64,000 nt of DNA from Dehalococcoides sp. JdFR-54 (GCA_002011475.1 MTNP01000049.1:1-64000), one strand, 5' to 3'; positions 25,693 to 35,257 are shown, numbered from the stretch's first letter. Numbers and translations are program-made. The notes: generated from the letters alone by a model not told the origin.

Positions 25693-26559
25693 TTACTCCT
25701 CCTCACCGCCCTCCCGAAAAATGACCGCCACGGCCCCAGGGCCGGCGTGGCACCCCAGAGCCGGGCCTATTTTGGAGAGATAGGTTTGGCCCTTGGCCAC
25801 CACAGAGCTCAGTCGTTCCAGAAGGCTCTGGGCCTCGGTCAGGCTACCGCTATGGACGATGGCCAGTTCCCTTATATGAGACACCCTTTCGGCGATCTCG
25901 CGGAGGCGCTCCAGGGCCTTGGCCCGGGTGCGTGCCAGACCCACGGGAACTGCCTCGCCATCCTTGAGCGCCAATAGGGGTTTGACGTTGAGCATGGTGC
26001 CCAACAGTGCTGCTGCCTTGCCCAGCCGCCCTCCCCTCTCCACATATTTCATAGTATCCAGAAAGGCGAAGAGTTTGGTATTGGGCACGGCCTGGCGTAC
26101 CTTGGCCGCTATCCGCTCTAGGCTCTCGCCGGCCCGGGCCAACCTGGCCGCCAGTATAGCCAGCAGGCCCATCCCCATGGATGCCGAAAGGGAATCCACC
26201 ACCTCGATGTGCAACTGTTTGCCCAGGGCCTGCATCGCCTGCTGGGCCCCTGCCAGGGCTGAGCTATAGGTGCCACTCAACTTGCTGGTGATGTGAACGG
26301 ATACGATCTCATTCGTCTCCTGGGCCACCTTCTTATAGGTCTCTATGAAATCGCCGACAGGGGGTTGGGAGGTGGAGGGGTGCACAGGGTCAGAGACCAA
26401 CCTCTCATACAGGGTATCGGCGTCTATGTCCACCCAGTCGCGGTAAACCCTATCCCCAAACCTCACATATAAAGGTATTACCGTGATGTCCAGCTCCCGG
26501 ACGATCTCCGGGGGGATGTCGCAGCCGCTGTCGGTGACCACCTTGACAGTCATGGCCAA
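25693..26559 (-). CDS. DegV family fatty-acid-binding protein (FakB-like), 288 aa
   Basis: DegV fold with the family start VKVVTDSGCDIPPEIV and the signature LSGTYSSALAGAQQA around residue 100. In FakB proteins this region and a deep pocket hold one fatty acid, which is presented to the kinase FakA. The next gene upstream is a second DegV protein and the one before is FakA-like, which supports this role. The cargo cannot be told from sequence. Normal length. Confidence 0.85.
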   Translation of the reverse strand: MAMTVKVVTDSGCDIPPEIVRELDITVIPLYVRFGDRVYRDWVDIDADTLYERLVSDPVHPSTSQPPVGDFIETYKKVAQETNEIVSVHITSKLSGTYSSALAGAQQAMQALGKQLHIEVVDSLSASMGMGLLAILAARLARAGESLERIAAKVRQAVPNTKLFAFLDTMKYVERGGRLGKAAALLGTMLNVKPLLALKDGEAVPVGLARTRAKALERLREIAERVSHIRELAIVHSGSLTEAQSLLERLSSVVAKGQTYLSKIGPALGCHAGPGAVAVIFREGGEEE

Positions 26560-26570
26560 CCCCCTTAAGT

Positions 26571-27419
26571 TTACCCCTCCGCCCCCACCAGGGCAACACC
26601 CAAAGAACCCGGCCCCACATAGGTGCCCATCACCGGGCCGAACTTGGCCCGATACATCCGCTCTTGGGGGAAGGTGGGGGACAGGCGCTGGGCCAGGGTC
26701 TCCGCCTCTTCGGGGGTGGTGTTATGGAGGACTGCCATCTCCGAAATGGATCCGAACCCCTGAATCATTTCACACAATCGGTCAATGGCCTTGGGTCGAC
26801 TGCGCACCCTCTCTACCGGCAAGACCTCGCCACCCCGAACCGCCAGCATCGGCTTCACCTTGAGCATGGTGCCCAGGAAGGCCTGGGCCTTGCCGATACG
26901 CCCGCCTTTATGCAAGTATTCCAGGGTATCCAGCAGGCCGAAGAGCAGGGTGCGGGGTATGGCCTTCCCCACCAGCTCAACCACCTCCTCCAGGCTAGCC
27001 CCCTCCCCAGCCGCCTTGGCCGCCATTATGGCCAGGAGGCCACAACCCATGGAAGCGGACTGGGAATCCACGATGGAGATGGGGCAATCCAAACCCCCGC
27101 TGCCCAGCCGGGCCGCCTCATAGGTAGCGCTCAGGTTGGATGAGATGTGGATGGAGAAGATGGCCTCCCCCTCTCGGGCCAGCTGGGTGTAGACCTCATG
27201 GAAGGCGCCCGGCGAGGGGGCCGAGGTTTTGGGCAGGGTGGGGCTGGTCGTCAACCTGCGATAGAAGTCATCGGTGGTCATATCTATCCCGTCCCGGTAT
27301 ACTTCCTCCCCGAAGTGAACATGCAGCGGGACCACCGTGATGCCCAGCTCCTGAGCTAGCTGGGCAGGCAGATCAGAGGTGCTATCGGTAACTATTTTGA
27401 CCCGGGCCTGAGGGCTCAT
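26571..27419 (-). CDS. DegV family fatty-acid-binding protein (FakB-like), 282 aa
   Basis: Second DegV protein, clearly homologous to its downstream neighbour but well diverged. It starts VKIVTDSTSDLPAQLAQE and has the serine-containing motif SSNLSATYEAARLG. Firmicutes often carry two FakB proteins with different chain preferences; a similar split is inferred here. It begins 17 bases after the FakA-like gene ends and 11 bases before the other degV, so all three are one unit. Confidence 0.85.
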   Translation of the reverse strand: MSPQARVKIVTDSTSDLPAQLAQELGITVVPLHVHFGEEVYRDGIDMTTDDFYRRLTTSPTLPKTSAPSPGAFHEVYTQLAREGEAIFSIHISSNLSATYEAARLGSGGLDCPISIVDSQSASMGCGLLAIMAAKAAGEGASLEEVVELVGKAIPRTLLFGLLDTLEYLHKGGRIGKAQAFLGTMLKVKPMLAVRGGEVLPVERVRSRPKAIDRLCEMIQGFGSISEMAVLHNTTPEEAETLAQRLSPTFPQERMYRAKFGPVMGTYVGPGSLGVALVGAEG

Positions 27420-27436
27420 CGCATGTGCCTCCCCTC

Positions 27437-29068
27437 TTATTCCACAGAGATTATGTAATCATAATGGGGCTGCCCGCCATTTATCACCTCCACCTCCACC
27501 CCCGGGCAAAGCTGACGCCAGGCCTGGGCAAATTCCTCCGCCTCGGCGGGGCTGACCCCCTTCCCGTGATAGACGGTGACCACCTCGGCCTCCCCGGCGC
27601 CCGATCTGGCCACCACCGCCTCCAGAACATCCTTAGGCTCCTCAGCCACCGCCACCAGCTCGCCATCGAGAAAGCCAAGCACCTGGTCTTTGCCGATCTT
27701 GAAGTGGCCAATTCGGGTGGCCCGGACGGCCCGGGTGAACTCCACGGTCTTCACCCCGGCCCGTGCCCTGTCCATGGCCAAGGCATTGGCCTCCAGGTCG
27801 GCCTCATAGTTAAAGGCCAGGAGCGCCGCCACCCCCTGGGGAATGGTCTCCGTGGGCACCACCTCCACCTTCTTGGTGGTTACTGACTGCGCCTGCCGAG
27901 CCGTGGCCACGATGTTGCTATTGTTGGGCAGCACGATGACCTTATCGCTGGCCACCTGTTCGATGGCGGCCAGAAGCTCCCGGGTGCTGGGGTTCATGGT
28001 CTGACCACCGGGCACAACGGCGCTGGCCCCCAGGCTCTTGAACACCCGCATCAGGCCCTCTCCTGAGGCCACGGCGACGGTGGCCACATTCACCTCGGGT
28101 GCCAGGGAACGGCGCATCTCCAAATAGTCCCGGTGCTGCTCATCCATATTACGAATGGATACCTGGTGTAGCGTCCCCTGTCGCACAGCATAGCTAAGGA
28201 TGGGGCCGGGGTCTGGGCTATGAATATGAACCCGAAGGGTGCGCTCGTCCCCCACCACCATCACCGACTCCCCTTTCCTCTCCAGCCTTTTCCTCAGCCG
28301 CTCTGGGCTCAGCCGCTCCCCCTCCAGAATGAACTCGGTGCAATAGCCGAAAGAGACCTCCTCCTCATGGGCCATCACCGGGCCCGCCGGCACCAAGGGG
28401 ATGGCACTGGCCACCAATCTCGGTTTCTGATAGGCCATCTCCGCCTCCTCGCCCCGCAGGCAGCGCAACGCCCCCTCCAGGATAACATACAGCCCCTGGC
28501 CCCCGGCATCCACCACGCCGGCCTCACGGAGCACCGAGAGCAGGGCGGGCGTCCTGGCCACTGAATCTCGGGCGCTGGCCACCACCGCCTCCATTATCCC
28601 CAAGAGGTCACGCCCGCTCTCAAAGGCCTGCCGGGCAGCCTGGGCCGACTCCCGGATCACGGTGAGCATCGTCCCTTCAACGGGTCGGCTCACCCCCTGA
28701 TAGGCCAAGGTGACTGCCTCCTCTAGGCTTTGGGCCAGCTCACCGCCCCCGAAGCACCTCTTGCCGTTCAATCCCCTGGCCAGGCCCCGCAGGATCTGGG
28801 ACAGGATCACACCGCTATTGCCCCGGGCCCCCATCAGCGCCCCCCGGGCCATGGCCTGGGCTACGGCGCTGGCATCCTCCTCAGTCCAATCGGCCACCTC
28901 ATCCATGGTGGAGCGCATGGTGAGGAGCATGTTGGTACCGGTATCGCCATCAGGGACGGGGAAGACATTCAGGGCATCAATATCCGAAGCGCTCCGCTCC
29001 AGCCACAGGGTAGCCGCCGCGAACATGGCCTTCAGGTCTCGGCCGGTGCGACTCTCCTCGGTCGGCAT
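27437..29068 (-). CDS. fakA: FakA/YloV-type fatty acid kinase (DAK2 domain), about 543 aa
   Basis: The N-terminal DAK2 kinase domain has the ADP/Mg-binding signature NVFPVPDGDTGTNML (about residues 35-49) and GARGNSGVILSQILRG (about 78-93). The middle and the C-terminal domain (VVPGGQTMNPSTRELL, VLPNNSNI) match YloV/FakA, where they receive FakB. The enzyme phosphorylates the FakB-bound fatty acid for phospholipid synthesis. ATG 29068 is preferred; an in-frame GTG at 29083 would add five residues. No plsX or plsY is nearby. Confidence 0.85.
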   Translation of the reverse strand: MPTEESRTGRDLKAMFAAATLWLERSASDIDALNVFPVPDGDTGTNMLLTMRSTMDEVADWTEEDASAVAQAMARGALMGARGNSGVILSQILRGLARGLNGKRCFGGGELAQSLEEAVTLAYQGVSRPVEGTMLTVIRESAQAARQAFESGRDLLGIMEAVVASARDSVARTPALLSVLREAGVVDAGGQGLYVILEGALRCLRGEEAEMAYQKPRLVASAIPLVPAGPVMAHEEEVSFGYCTEFILEGERLSPERLRKRLERKGESVMVVGDERTLRVHIHSPDPGPILSYAVRQGTLHQVSIRNMDEQHRDYLEMRRSLAPEVNVATVAVASGEGLMRVFKSLGASAVVPGGQTMNPSTRELLAAIEQVASDKVIVLPNNSNIVATARQAQSVTTKKVEVVPTETIPQGVAALLAFNYEADLEANALAMDRARAGVKTVEFTRAVRATRIGHFKIGKDQVLGFLDGELVAVAEEPKDVLEAVVARSGAGEAEVVTVYHGKGVSPAEAEEFAQAWRQLCPGVEVEVINGGQPHYDYIISVE

Positions 29069-29090
29069 GCTTGCCCCATCCACACCCTTA

Positions 29091-29099
29091 TGCTAATAT
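29091..29099 (+). promoter_or_regulatory. Extended -10 promoter for rpmB (TGCTAATAT)
   Basis: TG, one base, then TAATAT at 29094-29099. It lies about 60 bases before the rpmB start, in the space between the divergent fakA and rpmB genes. Confidence 0.45.
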
Positions 29100-29159
29100 T
29101 AAGTGTTTGAATTCTACACCAAATCTGTGGCGAGGTCAAAGGGAGAGGAGACCAGTTAA

Positions 29160-29369
29160 TTGCCAGCCAAGTGCGATATCTGTGGCAAGACGCCCCAGTT
29201 CGGCCACAACGTGAGCCATTCCAAGAGAAGTACCAACCGCCGTTGGCTACCCAATGTGCGCCGCGCCACCGTGGTCATCGAGGGGGTGGAGCGGCGAGTC
29301 CACATCTGCACCCGCTGTCTGCGCAGCCAGCACAAGCTGGCCCGTCGGCCTAAAGCTTCTCTACGCTAG
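29160..29369 (+). CDS. rpmB: 50S ribosomal protein L28, 69 aa
   Basis: L28 of the zinc-binding type: CDICGK at the N terminus (Cys4, Cys7) and CTRCLR near the C terminus supply four cysteines. The central HNVSHSKRSTNRRWLPNVRR is the L28 signature. The start is TTG 29160 with a GGGAGAGGAG ribosome site. It stands alone. Its last 20 bases overlap the end of the convergent rpe gene. Confidence 0.93.
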   Translation: MPAKCDICGKTPQFGHNVSHSKRSTNRRWLPNVRRATVVIEGVERRVHICTRCLRSQHKLARRPKASLR

Positions 29370-30024
29370 CCCTGATCCTGTTCAGCGCCTCTGCAGGGCC
29401 GACCTCGGCATTGAACACCGCGGCCCCGGCTACCAGCACTCGAGCCCCCGCTCTGGCCGCCCGGGGAGCCACCTCGGCGGTGATGCCCCCATCCACCTCC
29501 AGCTCCGCCCCCAAGCCCGCCTCATCCAGTTGGCGACGCAGCCGGGCGATCTTGTCCAGCATGGGCTCGATGAAGGGCTGCCCCCCGTAGCCAGGATTGA
29601 CCGTCATCAGCAGCACCAGATCTAGCTCGGGCAGCACCTCATTGAGGGCGGCCAGGGGTGTTCCCGGGTTTAGGCACACCCCAGCCCTGACCCCCAGCTT
29701 CTTTATGGACTGGAGGGCGCGGTGCAGGTGGGGGCATACCTCGGCATGGATGGTGATAATATCGGCGCCGGCTGCGGCGAAGGGTTCCAGGTGGCGCTCC
29801 GGGCTGTCCACCATGAGGTGCACATCCAGGGGGAGGTGGGTATGGGGGCGCAGCGAGGCCACCACGGGGGCGCCGATGGTGATATTGGGCACAAAATGTC
29901 CATCCATGACATCGATGTGGATATAGTCAGCGCCTGCCCGGGTCACCTCTGCCACCGCCTCCCCCAGCCGGCTGAAATCGGCGGAGAGGATGGAGGGGGC
30001 CAGCTTTATCCTGGGCTCAGCCAC
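29350..30024 (-). CDS. rpe: Ribulose-phosphate 3-epimerase, 224 aa
   Basis: TIM-barrel epimerase interconverting ribulose-5-phosphate and xylulose-5-phosphate. Conserved segments: LAPSILSADFSRL at the start, IDVMDGHFVPNIT (metal site), DVHLMV, HAEVCPH, MTVNPGYGGQPFI and EVDGGIT near the C terminus. GTG 30024 is chosen as the start because it gives the usual length; it overlaps the end of argH by eight bases. The frame is open upstream but only shadows argH. Confidence 0.93.
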   Translation of the reverse strand: MAEPRIKLAPSILSADFSRLGEAVAEVTRAGADYIHIDVMDGHFVPNITIGAPVVASLRPHTHLPLDVHLMVDSPERHLEPFAAAGADIITIHAEVCPHLHRALQSIKKLGVRAGVCLNPGTPLAALNEVLPELDLVLLMTVNPGYGGQPFIEPMLDKIARLRRQLDEAGLGAELEVDGGITAEVAPRAARAGARVLVAGAAVFNAEVGPAEALNRIRASVEKL

Positions 30025-31375
30025 CCTCGCCCTCCACCAGCCGGCGGGCCCGCTCCAGGGCCCTCTCGACCTGGGGGTTTCGCGCCTGGACGGAAGCCTC
30101 AACGGTTATAGAGCGAACATCCTCCTCGAAATGGGGCGAAAACTCCTGATACTCCTTCAGTTCCAGCTCCTTGAAGGACTTGCCCTGCTCTATGGCATAA
30201 GCCACCAGCCTGGCCACTATGCCGTGGGCCTGGCGGAAGGGTATGCCCTTCTTCACCAGGTAATCGGCCAGGTCTGTGGCCAGAATATAGCCCCCCTCGG
30301 CGGCGGCCCGGGCCCGCTGGGCGTTGACCCGGAGGGTGCGCACCAGGCCGGCGAAGACATCCAGGGTGGGCAGCAGGGTATCCACGGTATCGAACAGGCC
30401 CTCCTTGTCCTCCTGCATGTCCCGGTTATAGGCCAGGGGCAGCCCCTTCATAGCTGTGAGCAGCCCCAGGAGGTGCCCGTAGACCCGCCCCGTCTTGCCC
30501 CGGGCCAGCTCGGCCACATCCGGGTTCTTCTTCTGGGGCATGATGCTGGAGCTGGTGGCAAAGGCATCGTCCACCTCCACGAAGCTGAACTCCGCCGATG
30601 ACCAGAGCACTATCTCCTCAGCCAGGCGGGAGAGGTGCATCATGGTGATGCTGGCCGCTGCCTGGTATTCGATGATGAAGTCGCGGTCGGAGACGGCGTC
30701 CATGGGGTTCGGGGCGATGCGGCTGAAGCCCAGCTCTTTGGCCAAGAACTCCCTATCGATATTATAGGGCACCCCGGCCAGTGCCCCGCTGCCCAGGGGC
30801 AGCTCATCGGCACGCTCCAGGCAATCCTGGAAGCGTCGGATGTCCCGCTGGGCCATCTCGAAATAGGCCAAGAGGTGCTGGGCCAAGAGCACCGGCTGGG
30901 CCGGCTGGAGGTGGGTGTAGCCGGGGATGATGACCTCCTTATTTGCCTGGGCCAGGTCGAGGAGGGCTCGCTGGTAGTGCTTTAGCCTGCCGATGGTCTC
31001 CTCGATGACGTCCTTGAGGAAGAGGCGCATATCTGTGGCCACCTGGTCGTTGCGGGAGCGCGCGGTGTGCAGCTTTTGCCCTATGGGGCCGATCTTCTCC
31101 GTAAGGCGGGCCTCGATGTTCATATGGATATCTTCCAGCTCGGCCTTGAGCTCGAAGGTGCCATGCTCTATTTCGTCACGGATGGCGGTGAGGCCGGTGA
31201 CGATGAGCTCCGCCTCCTTCTCCGAGATGATTCCCTGCTTGCCCAGCATCTTGGCATGGGCGATGGAGCCCTGGATATCGTAGGGCCAGAGCCGCCAGTC
31301 GAAGCCTATGGAGGTGGTATAGGTCTTGGCCTCCTCATCGGCCTCGATGCCGAATCGTTTGCGTAATGGTTGCAT
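30017..31375 (-). CDS. argH: Argininosuccinate lyase, 452 aa
   Basis: Fumarase/aspartase superfamily enzyme that releases arginine and fumarate from argininosuccinate. The signature loop SSIMPQKKNPD holds the catalytic Ser. Also seen are HTARSRNDQVATD and GYTHLQPAQP with the second conserved His. Length is normal. It is the last arg gene of the cluster and probably shares a transcript with rpe. Confidence 0.95.
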   Translation of the reverse strand: MQPLRKRFGIEADEEAKTYTTSIGFDWRLWPYDIQGSIAHAKMLGKQGIISEKEAELIVTGLTAIRDEIEHGTFELKAELEDIHMNIEARLTEKIGPIGQKLHTARSRNDQVATDMRLFLKDVIEETIGRLKHYQRALLDLAQANKEVIIPGYTHLQPAQPVLLAQHLLAYFEMAQRDIRRFQDCLERADELPLGSGALAGVPYNIDREFLAKELGFSRIAPNPMDAVSDRDFIIEYQAAASITMMHLSRLAEEIVLWSSAEFSFVEVDDAFATSSSIMPQKKNPDVAELARGKTGRVYGHLLGLLTAMKGLPLAYNRDMQEDKEGLFDTVDTLLPTLDVFAGLVRTLRVNAQRARAAAEGGYILATDLADYLVKKGIPFRQAHGIVARLVAYAIEQGKSFKELELKEYQEFSPHFEEDVRSITVEASVQARNPQVERALERARRLVEGEGG

Positions 31376-31462
31376 TTAGTTTGACTCCGCCATCGCGCCT
31401 GACAAATTACAAAGGTACACGATACAAATCCGCCTGGCTTATCGGTCCCCCCAAAGTTGAAA

Positions 31463-32713
31463 TCAGGTCTTGGTTTCTTCCTCCCTCGGCCCGGTGATGC
31501 CCAAGGGGCCCTCGGGCTGGGTCAGGAGCTGGGCCTGGGCCTGCACCTTCACCGGCAGCCCCCAGATATGGATGAACCCCGGCGAGGCGCTCTGGTCAAA
31601 GACATCGCCCTTATCATAGGTGGCCAAGCTGAAGCTGTAAAGGGATTTGGGCGCCTTTCTGCCCACCACGGCACACTTCCCCTTGAACAGCTTCACCCTG
31701 ATGGTGCCCGTGACATGACGCTGGCTGCTGTGCACATAGGCGGCCAAGTCCTGGTGCAGCGCACTATACCACAAGCCGTTGTAAATCAGGTCGGCATACT
31801 CCTGGGCCACCCGCTCCTTGAAGCGGAGCTGTGACTTGGATAGGGTCATCCCCTCCAGTTGCTTATGGGCCTCCAGCAACACCACCGCCGCCGGCGCCTC
31901 ATAGACCTCCCGGGACTTAATGCCCACCAGCCGATCCTCAATGTGGTCGATGCGACCGACGCCATGTTCCCCGGCCAAAGTGTTTAGTCGCTGGATGAGC
32001 GTCACACCATCCAGCTCCTCGCCATCAAGGGATACCGGAATCCCCCGCTCAAAGCCTATCTCCACATAAACGGGCTCATCCGGGGCATCATAGGCTGGCC
32101 TGGTCCAGGTGAAGACCTCCTCGGGCGGCTCGGCCCAGGGGTCTTCCAGCACCCCACATTCGATGCTGCGCCCCCAGAGGCACTCATCTATGGAGTAGGG
32201 GCTGGAGACGGTGACCGGGATGGGGATGTCGTGTTCCTGGGCATAGGCGATGGTCTGCTCCCGGGTCATGCCCCACTCCCGGGCCGGGGCCACGATCTTG
32301 AGCTGGGGGGCCAAGGTCATCACCCCCACATCGAACCTGACCTGATCGTTGCCCTTGCCCGTAGAGCCATGGGCCACCGCCACCGCCCCCTCCTCTTGGG
32401 CCAGGTCCACCATCAGCTTCACAATCAGGGGGCGGCTGAGGGCAGTGGCCAAGGGATACTGCTCCTCGTAAAGGGCATTGGCCTGGAGGGCCGGGAAGAT
32501 GAAGTACTTGACGAAGAGCTCCCTGGCATCCACCACCACCGCCTTTATGGCCCCCACCCGAAGCGCCTTCTCCCGGATAGCCTCGTAGTCCCTCCCTTGG
32601 CCCACATCAGCGGTGAGGGTGACGACATCGTAACCGTATTTTTCTTTGATCCACCTTATGGCCACGGAGGTGTCCAGTCCCCCGCTATAGGCCAATACTA
32701 GTTTCTCAGCCAT
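31463..32713 (-). CDS. argG: Argininosuccinate synthase, 416 aa
   Basis: ATP-dependent ligase joining citrulline and aspartate. The N-type ATP pyrophosphatase P-loop LAYSGGLDTSVAI lies at residues 7-19. Further conserved blocks are AHGSTGKGNDQVRFD and the substrate region SIDECLWGRSIECG. Length is normal. It is followed by argH after about 90 bases. Confidence 0.95.
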   Translation of the reverse strand: MAEKLVLAYSGGLDTSVAIRWIKEKYGYDVVTLTADVGQGRDYEAIREKALRVGAIKAVVVDARELFVKYFIFPALQANALYEEQYPLATALSRPLIVKLMVDLAQEEGAVAVAHGSTGKGNDQVRFDVGVMTLAPQLKIVAPAREWGMTREQTIAYAQEHDIPIPVTVSSPYSIDECLWGRSIECGVLEDPWAEPPEEVFTWTRPAYDAPDEPVYVEIGFERGIPVSLDGEELDGVTLIQRLNTLAGEHGVGRIDHIEDRLVGIKSREVYEAPAAVVLLEAHKQLEGMTLSKSQLRFKERVAQEYADLIYNGLWYSALHQDLAAYVHSSQRHVTGTIRVKLFKGKCAVVGRKAPKSLYSFSLATYDKGDVFDQSASPGFIHIWGLPVKVQAQAQLLTQPEGPLGITGPREEETKT

Positions 32714-32791
32714 TTGTAGCCTCCCTTCACGAAATCATCCCCTAAGAAATCGACTATCTGGCGCACCACCTGGTGCCCCTGATGTCATCCA

Positions 32792-33973
32792 TTATAGCGA
32801 GGCCAACGCCTCGTCCACGATCGATACCGCCCGCTCCACCTCGTCTGGGCCTATGATGAGGGGCGGCATGAAGCGGAGGGCGTTGGGCTTCACCCGGTTC
32901 AACAATAGCCCCCGCTCCAGGCAAGCGGCGAGGACCTCGTCAGCGATGTCACTTTCGAATTGCATGGCCAGGAGCAACCCCACGCCCCTCACCGCGGCGA
33001 TGGATGGATATTTCTGGCGCAGACCCTCAAGCCCATCCTTGAGGCGACCTCCCACCTGCTGCACCTTCTCATAGAGCTTATTATCGATGATGAACCTGGT
33101 CACCGCGTAGGCAGCGGCACAGACCAGGGGATTGCCCCCAAAGGTGGAGCCATGTTCCCCAGGGGCAAAGAGGCAAGCCTTTTCCTTGGCCAGGAAGGCG
33201 CCGATGGGAACACCACCCCCCAGCCCCTTGGCCAGGGTCATGATGTCGGGCTCCACGCCATACAGCTCATAGCCAAAAAGCCTGCCCAGCCTGCCCAGCC
33301 CGGTCTGGATCTCGTCCAAGACGAGGAGCAAGCCCTTCTCATCACACCAGGCCCTCACCTGCTTCAAATAGTCCTTGTCGGGGATGATGACCCCGCCCTC
33401 GCCCTGCACCACCTCCAGCATCACGGCACAGGTGTCGCGGGTAGTCGCCTCCTTGATGGCCTCCAAGCTGTTGTAGTCCACATTGATGAAGCCGCCAGGG
33501 AGGGGGGTGTAGGGCTCCTGGAACTTAGTCTGCCCGGTGGCCGCCGTCATGGCCAGGGTGCGGCCGTGGAAGGAGTTGAAGGTGGTGATGACCTCGTAGG
33601 CGCCGTCCAGCTTGAGCTTGCCGTAGCGACGGGCCAGCTTCACCGCCCCCTCATTGGCCTCGGCCCCGCTGTTGCAGAAGAAGACCCGGTCCAGACAGCT
33701 ATTCTCCACCAGCAGCTCGGCAAGCTTGACCTGGGGGATGGTATAGAACTGATTGGAGACCTGGATCAAGGTCTTGGCCTGCTCGGCCAGGGCCTCGGCC
33801 TGGACGGGATGGCAGTGCCCCAGGCTGTTTACCGCCCAGCCCCCCACAAAATCCAGGTATTCTCGCCCCTTATCATCCCAGACCCTGGCCCCCTGGCCCC
33901 GGACCAGGGTGAGAGGGGTACGCTTCACCGTTTGCATATAGTACTTCTGTTCCAGCGCCTGCCAGTTGCTCAT
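32792..33973 (-). CDS. argD: Acetylornithine aminotransferase, 393 aa
   Basis: Class III PLP aminotransferase. Conserved: FCNSGAEANEGAVKLAR, SFHGRTLAMTAATGQ, the DEIQTGLGRLG aspartate motif and the PLP lysine in TLAKGLGGGVPIGAF (about residue 244). It moves an amino group between glutamate and N-acetylglutamate semialdehyde. Its start overlaps the end of argB by four bases, so the two are coupled. Confidence 0.93.
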   Translation of the reverse strand: MSNWQALEQKYYMQTVKRTPLTLVRGQGARVWDDKGREYLDFVGGWAVNSLGHCHPVQAEALAEQAKTLIQVSNQFYTIPQVKLAELLVENSCLDRVFFCNSGAEANEGAVKLARRYGKLKLDGAYEVITTFNSFHGRTLAMTAATGQTKFQEPYTPLPGGFINVDYNSLEAIKEATTRDTCAVMLEVVQGEGGVIIPDKDYLKQVRAWCDEKGLLLVLDEIQTGLGRLGRLFGYELYGVEPDIMTLAKGLGGGVPIGAFLAKEKACLFAPGEHGSTFGGNPLVCAAAYAVTRFIIDNKLYEKVQQVGGRLKDGLEGLRQKYPSIAAVRGVGLLLAMQFESDIADEVLAACLERGLLLNRVKPNALRFMPPLIIGPDEVERAVSIVDEALASL

Positions 33974-34755
33974 CGGTCTCCCCTGATAGTGGTGCCCGCC
34001 ATCTCCCCTTCCAGCTCCTGAAGCAGGGCTCGAGGCACCCGGCCATCGATGATGCAGGCCACCTCCACCCTCTCCACGGCCCTCAAGCTGGCCTCCAGCT
34101 TGGGGATCATCCCCGCCACTGCCGTACCGGAGTCTATCAAGTCTCTGGCCTGACCTGGGCTCAGATGGGGGATAAGCCCCCCTTGACTATCGAGCACCCC
34201 GGCCACGTCGGTGAGGAAGATGAGCCTCTCCGCCCCCAGGGCCCGGGCCACCTCCCCGGCCACTATATCGCTATTTATATTGAGGAGCGGGGCTTCTGGG
34301 CCTCTCCTACCCCCATATTGCAGGCCCACGGGGGCCAAAAAGGGGATATAGCCCGCCTCGAGCAATATCTCAAGCGGAGCGGTGTTGATGCCCACCACCT
34401 CCCCCACCCGGCCCAGCTCCGGGTTCTTGACCCGGGCCTCGATGATGCCACAGTCCGCCCCGGAGAGGCCCATGGCCCTGCCCCCCAGGCCGTTGACCCG
34501 AGCCACCAGTTCTTTATTTACCAGGCCGGCCAGCACCGCCACCACTACCTCTAAGCTCTGGGCATCGGTCACCCGCTCCCCGCGCACGAAGCTGGCCGCT
34601 ATCCTCAGCTTCGACTGCCAGTGGCTGATGAGCCTGCCACCCCCGTGCACCACCACCAGGGGCACCCCCCGGTGTTGTAAGGTGACCAGGTCTTCCAGGG
34701 TGGTGTCCTCTCGGCCCAGGGTGCTGCCCCCGATCTTAACTACTATTGGCTTCAT
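33970..34755 (-). CDS. argB: Acetylglutamate kinase, 261 aa
   Basis: Amino acid kinase fold. KIGGST at residues 7-12 and VVHGGGRLISHW hold the phosphate loop, GLSGADCGIIEA binds acetylglutamate, and FLTDVAGVLD and the GTAVAGMIPKLEA lysine motif follow. It makes N-acetylglutamyl phosphate. There is no N-terminal helix of the arginine-inhibited hexameric form, so feedback control by arginine is less likely; this is an inference. It overlaps the upstream membrane protein gene by 20 bases. Confidence 0.93.
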   Translation of the reverse strand: MKPIVVKIGGSTLGREDTTLEDLVTLQHRGVPLVVVHGGGRLISHWQSKLRIAASFVRGERVTDAQSLEVVVAVLAGLVNKELVARVNGLGGRAMGLSGADCGIIEARVKNPELGRVGEVVGINTAPLEILLEAGYIPFLAPVGLQYGGRRGPEAPLLNINSDIVAGEVARALGAERLIFLTDVAGVLDSQGGLIPHLSPGQARDLIDSGTAVAGMIPKLEASLRAVERVEVACIIDGRVPRALLQELEGEMAGTTIRGDR

Positions 34756-35251
34756 CCCTCACCTGCTGTAATACGGAGCACATCTCTTCCTCGCCCGCCT
34801 CGGCCGCCGTGCCTATAAGCTCTTGCAGCACCTCACTAAACTCTTTGTATGATTGTTCCTGTCTAACCCAATTCTTCAGCTCCAGAGCCGCTCGCAGGTC
34901 CTGCTCAATGCACTTAATATCGAATGGGCTAAGCTTTGCCGTGGTGGGTTTCTGGGCAGTCGGCCGTAGCTTGTCTATGTAGTTATTCATGACCGCGATC
35001 TTCTCGCGAAACTCCAGGTTGGCCATGGCTCTCATCCGTTCATCAGACTTGGCGCCTTGGGCCACAGCAATCAAACCGAGTCCGACGGAGATGCAGCTCA
35101 ACCCGAAGACCATGAGCGGCCATCCAGGCTTATCTTGCCCATACAGGATGGCACCTATCACCATAACAACAAAGCCGAGAAGGGCTAGCAATTCACCCGG
35201 CAATAAGAGTCGAGTCTGATACTGACCTCGCAGGTTTAATTTTGCCCTCAT
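34736..35251 (-). CDS. Small membrane protein inside the arg cluster, 171 aa
   Basis: Two hydrophobic segments (about residues 17-37 and 44-66) form a hairpin near the N terminus. The rest is a charged, helical cytoplasmic region with LRPTAQKPTTAKLSPFDIKCIEQDL and ends in an acidic helix. No family is recognised. It starts six bases after argJ ends and overlaps argB, so it is co-transcribed with arginine genes, but nothing links it to the pathway. Lower GC than its neighbours suggests a later insertion. Confidence 0.6.
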   Translation of the reverse strand: MRAKLNLRGQYQTRLLLPGELLALLGFVVMVIGAILYGQDKPGWPLMVFGLSCISVGLGLIAVAQGAKSDERMRAMANLEFREKIAVMNNYIDKLRPTAQKPTTAKLSPFDIKCIEQDLRAALELKNWVRQEQSYKEFSEVLQELIGTAAEAGEEEMCSVLQQVRDEANSS

Positions 35252-35257
35252 CTTCCC

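Noticed and set aside
32960-34021. 353-codon plus-strand frame opposite argD
   Set aside because: Antisense shadow. argD is complete on the other strand.
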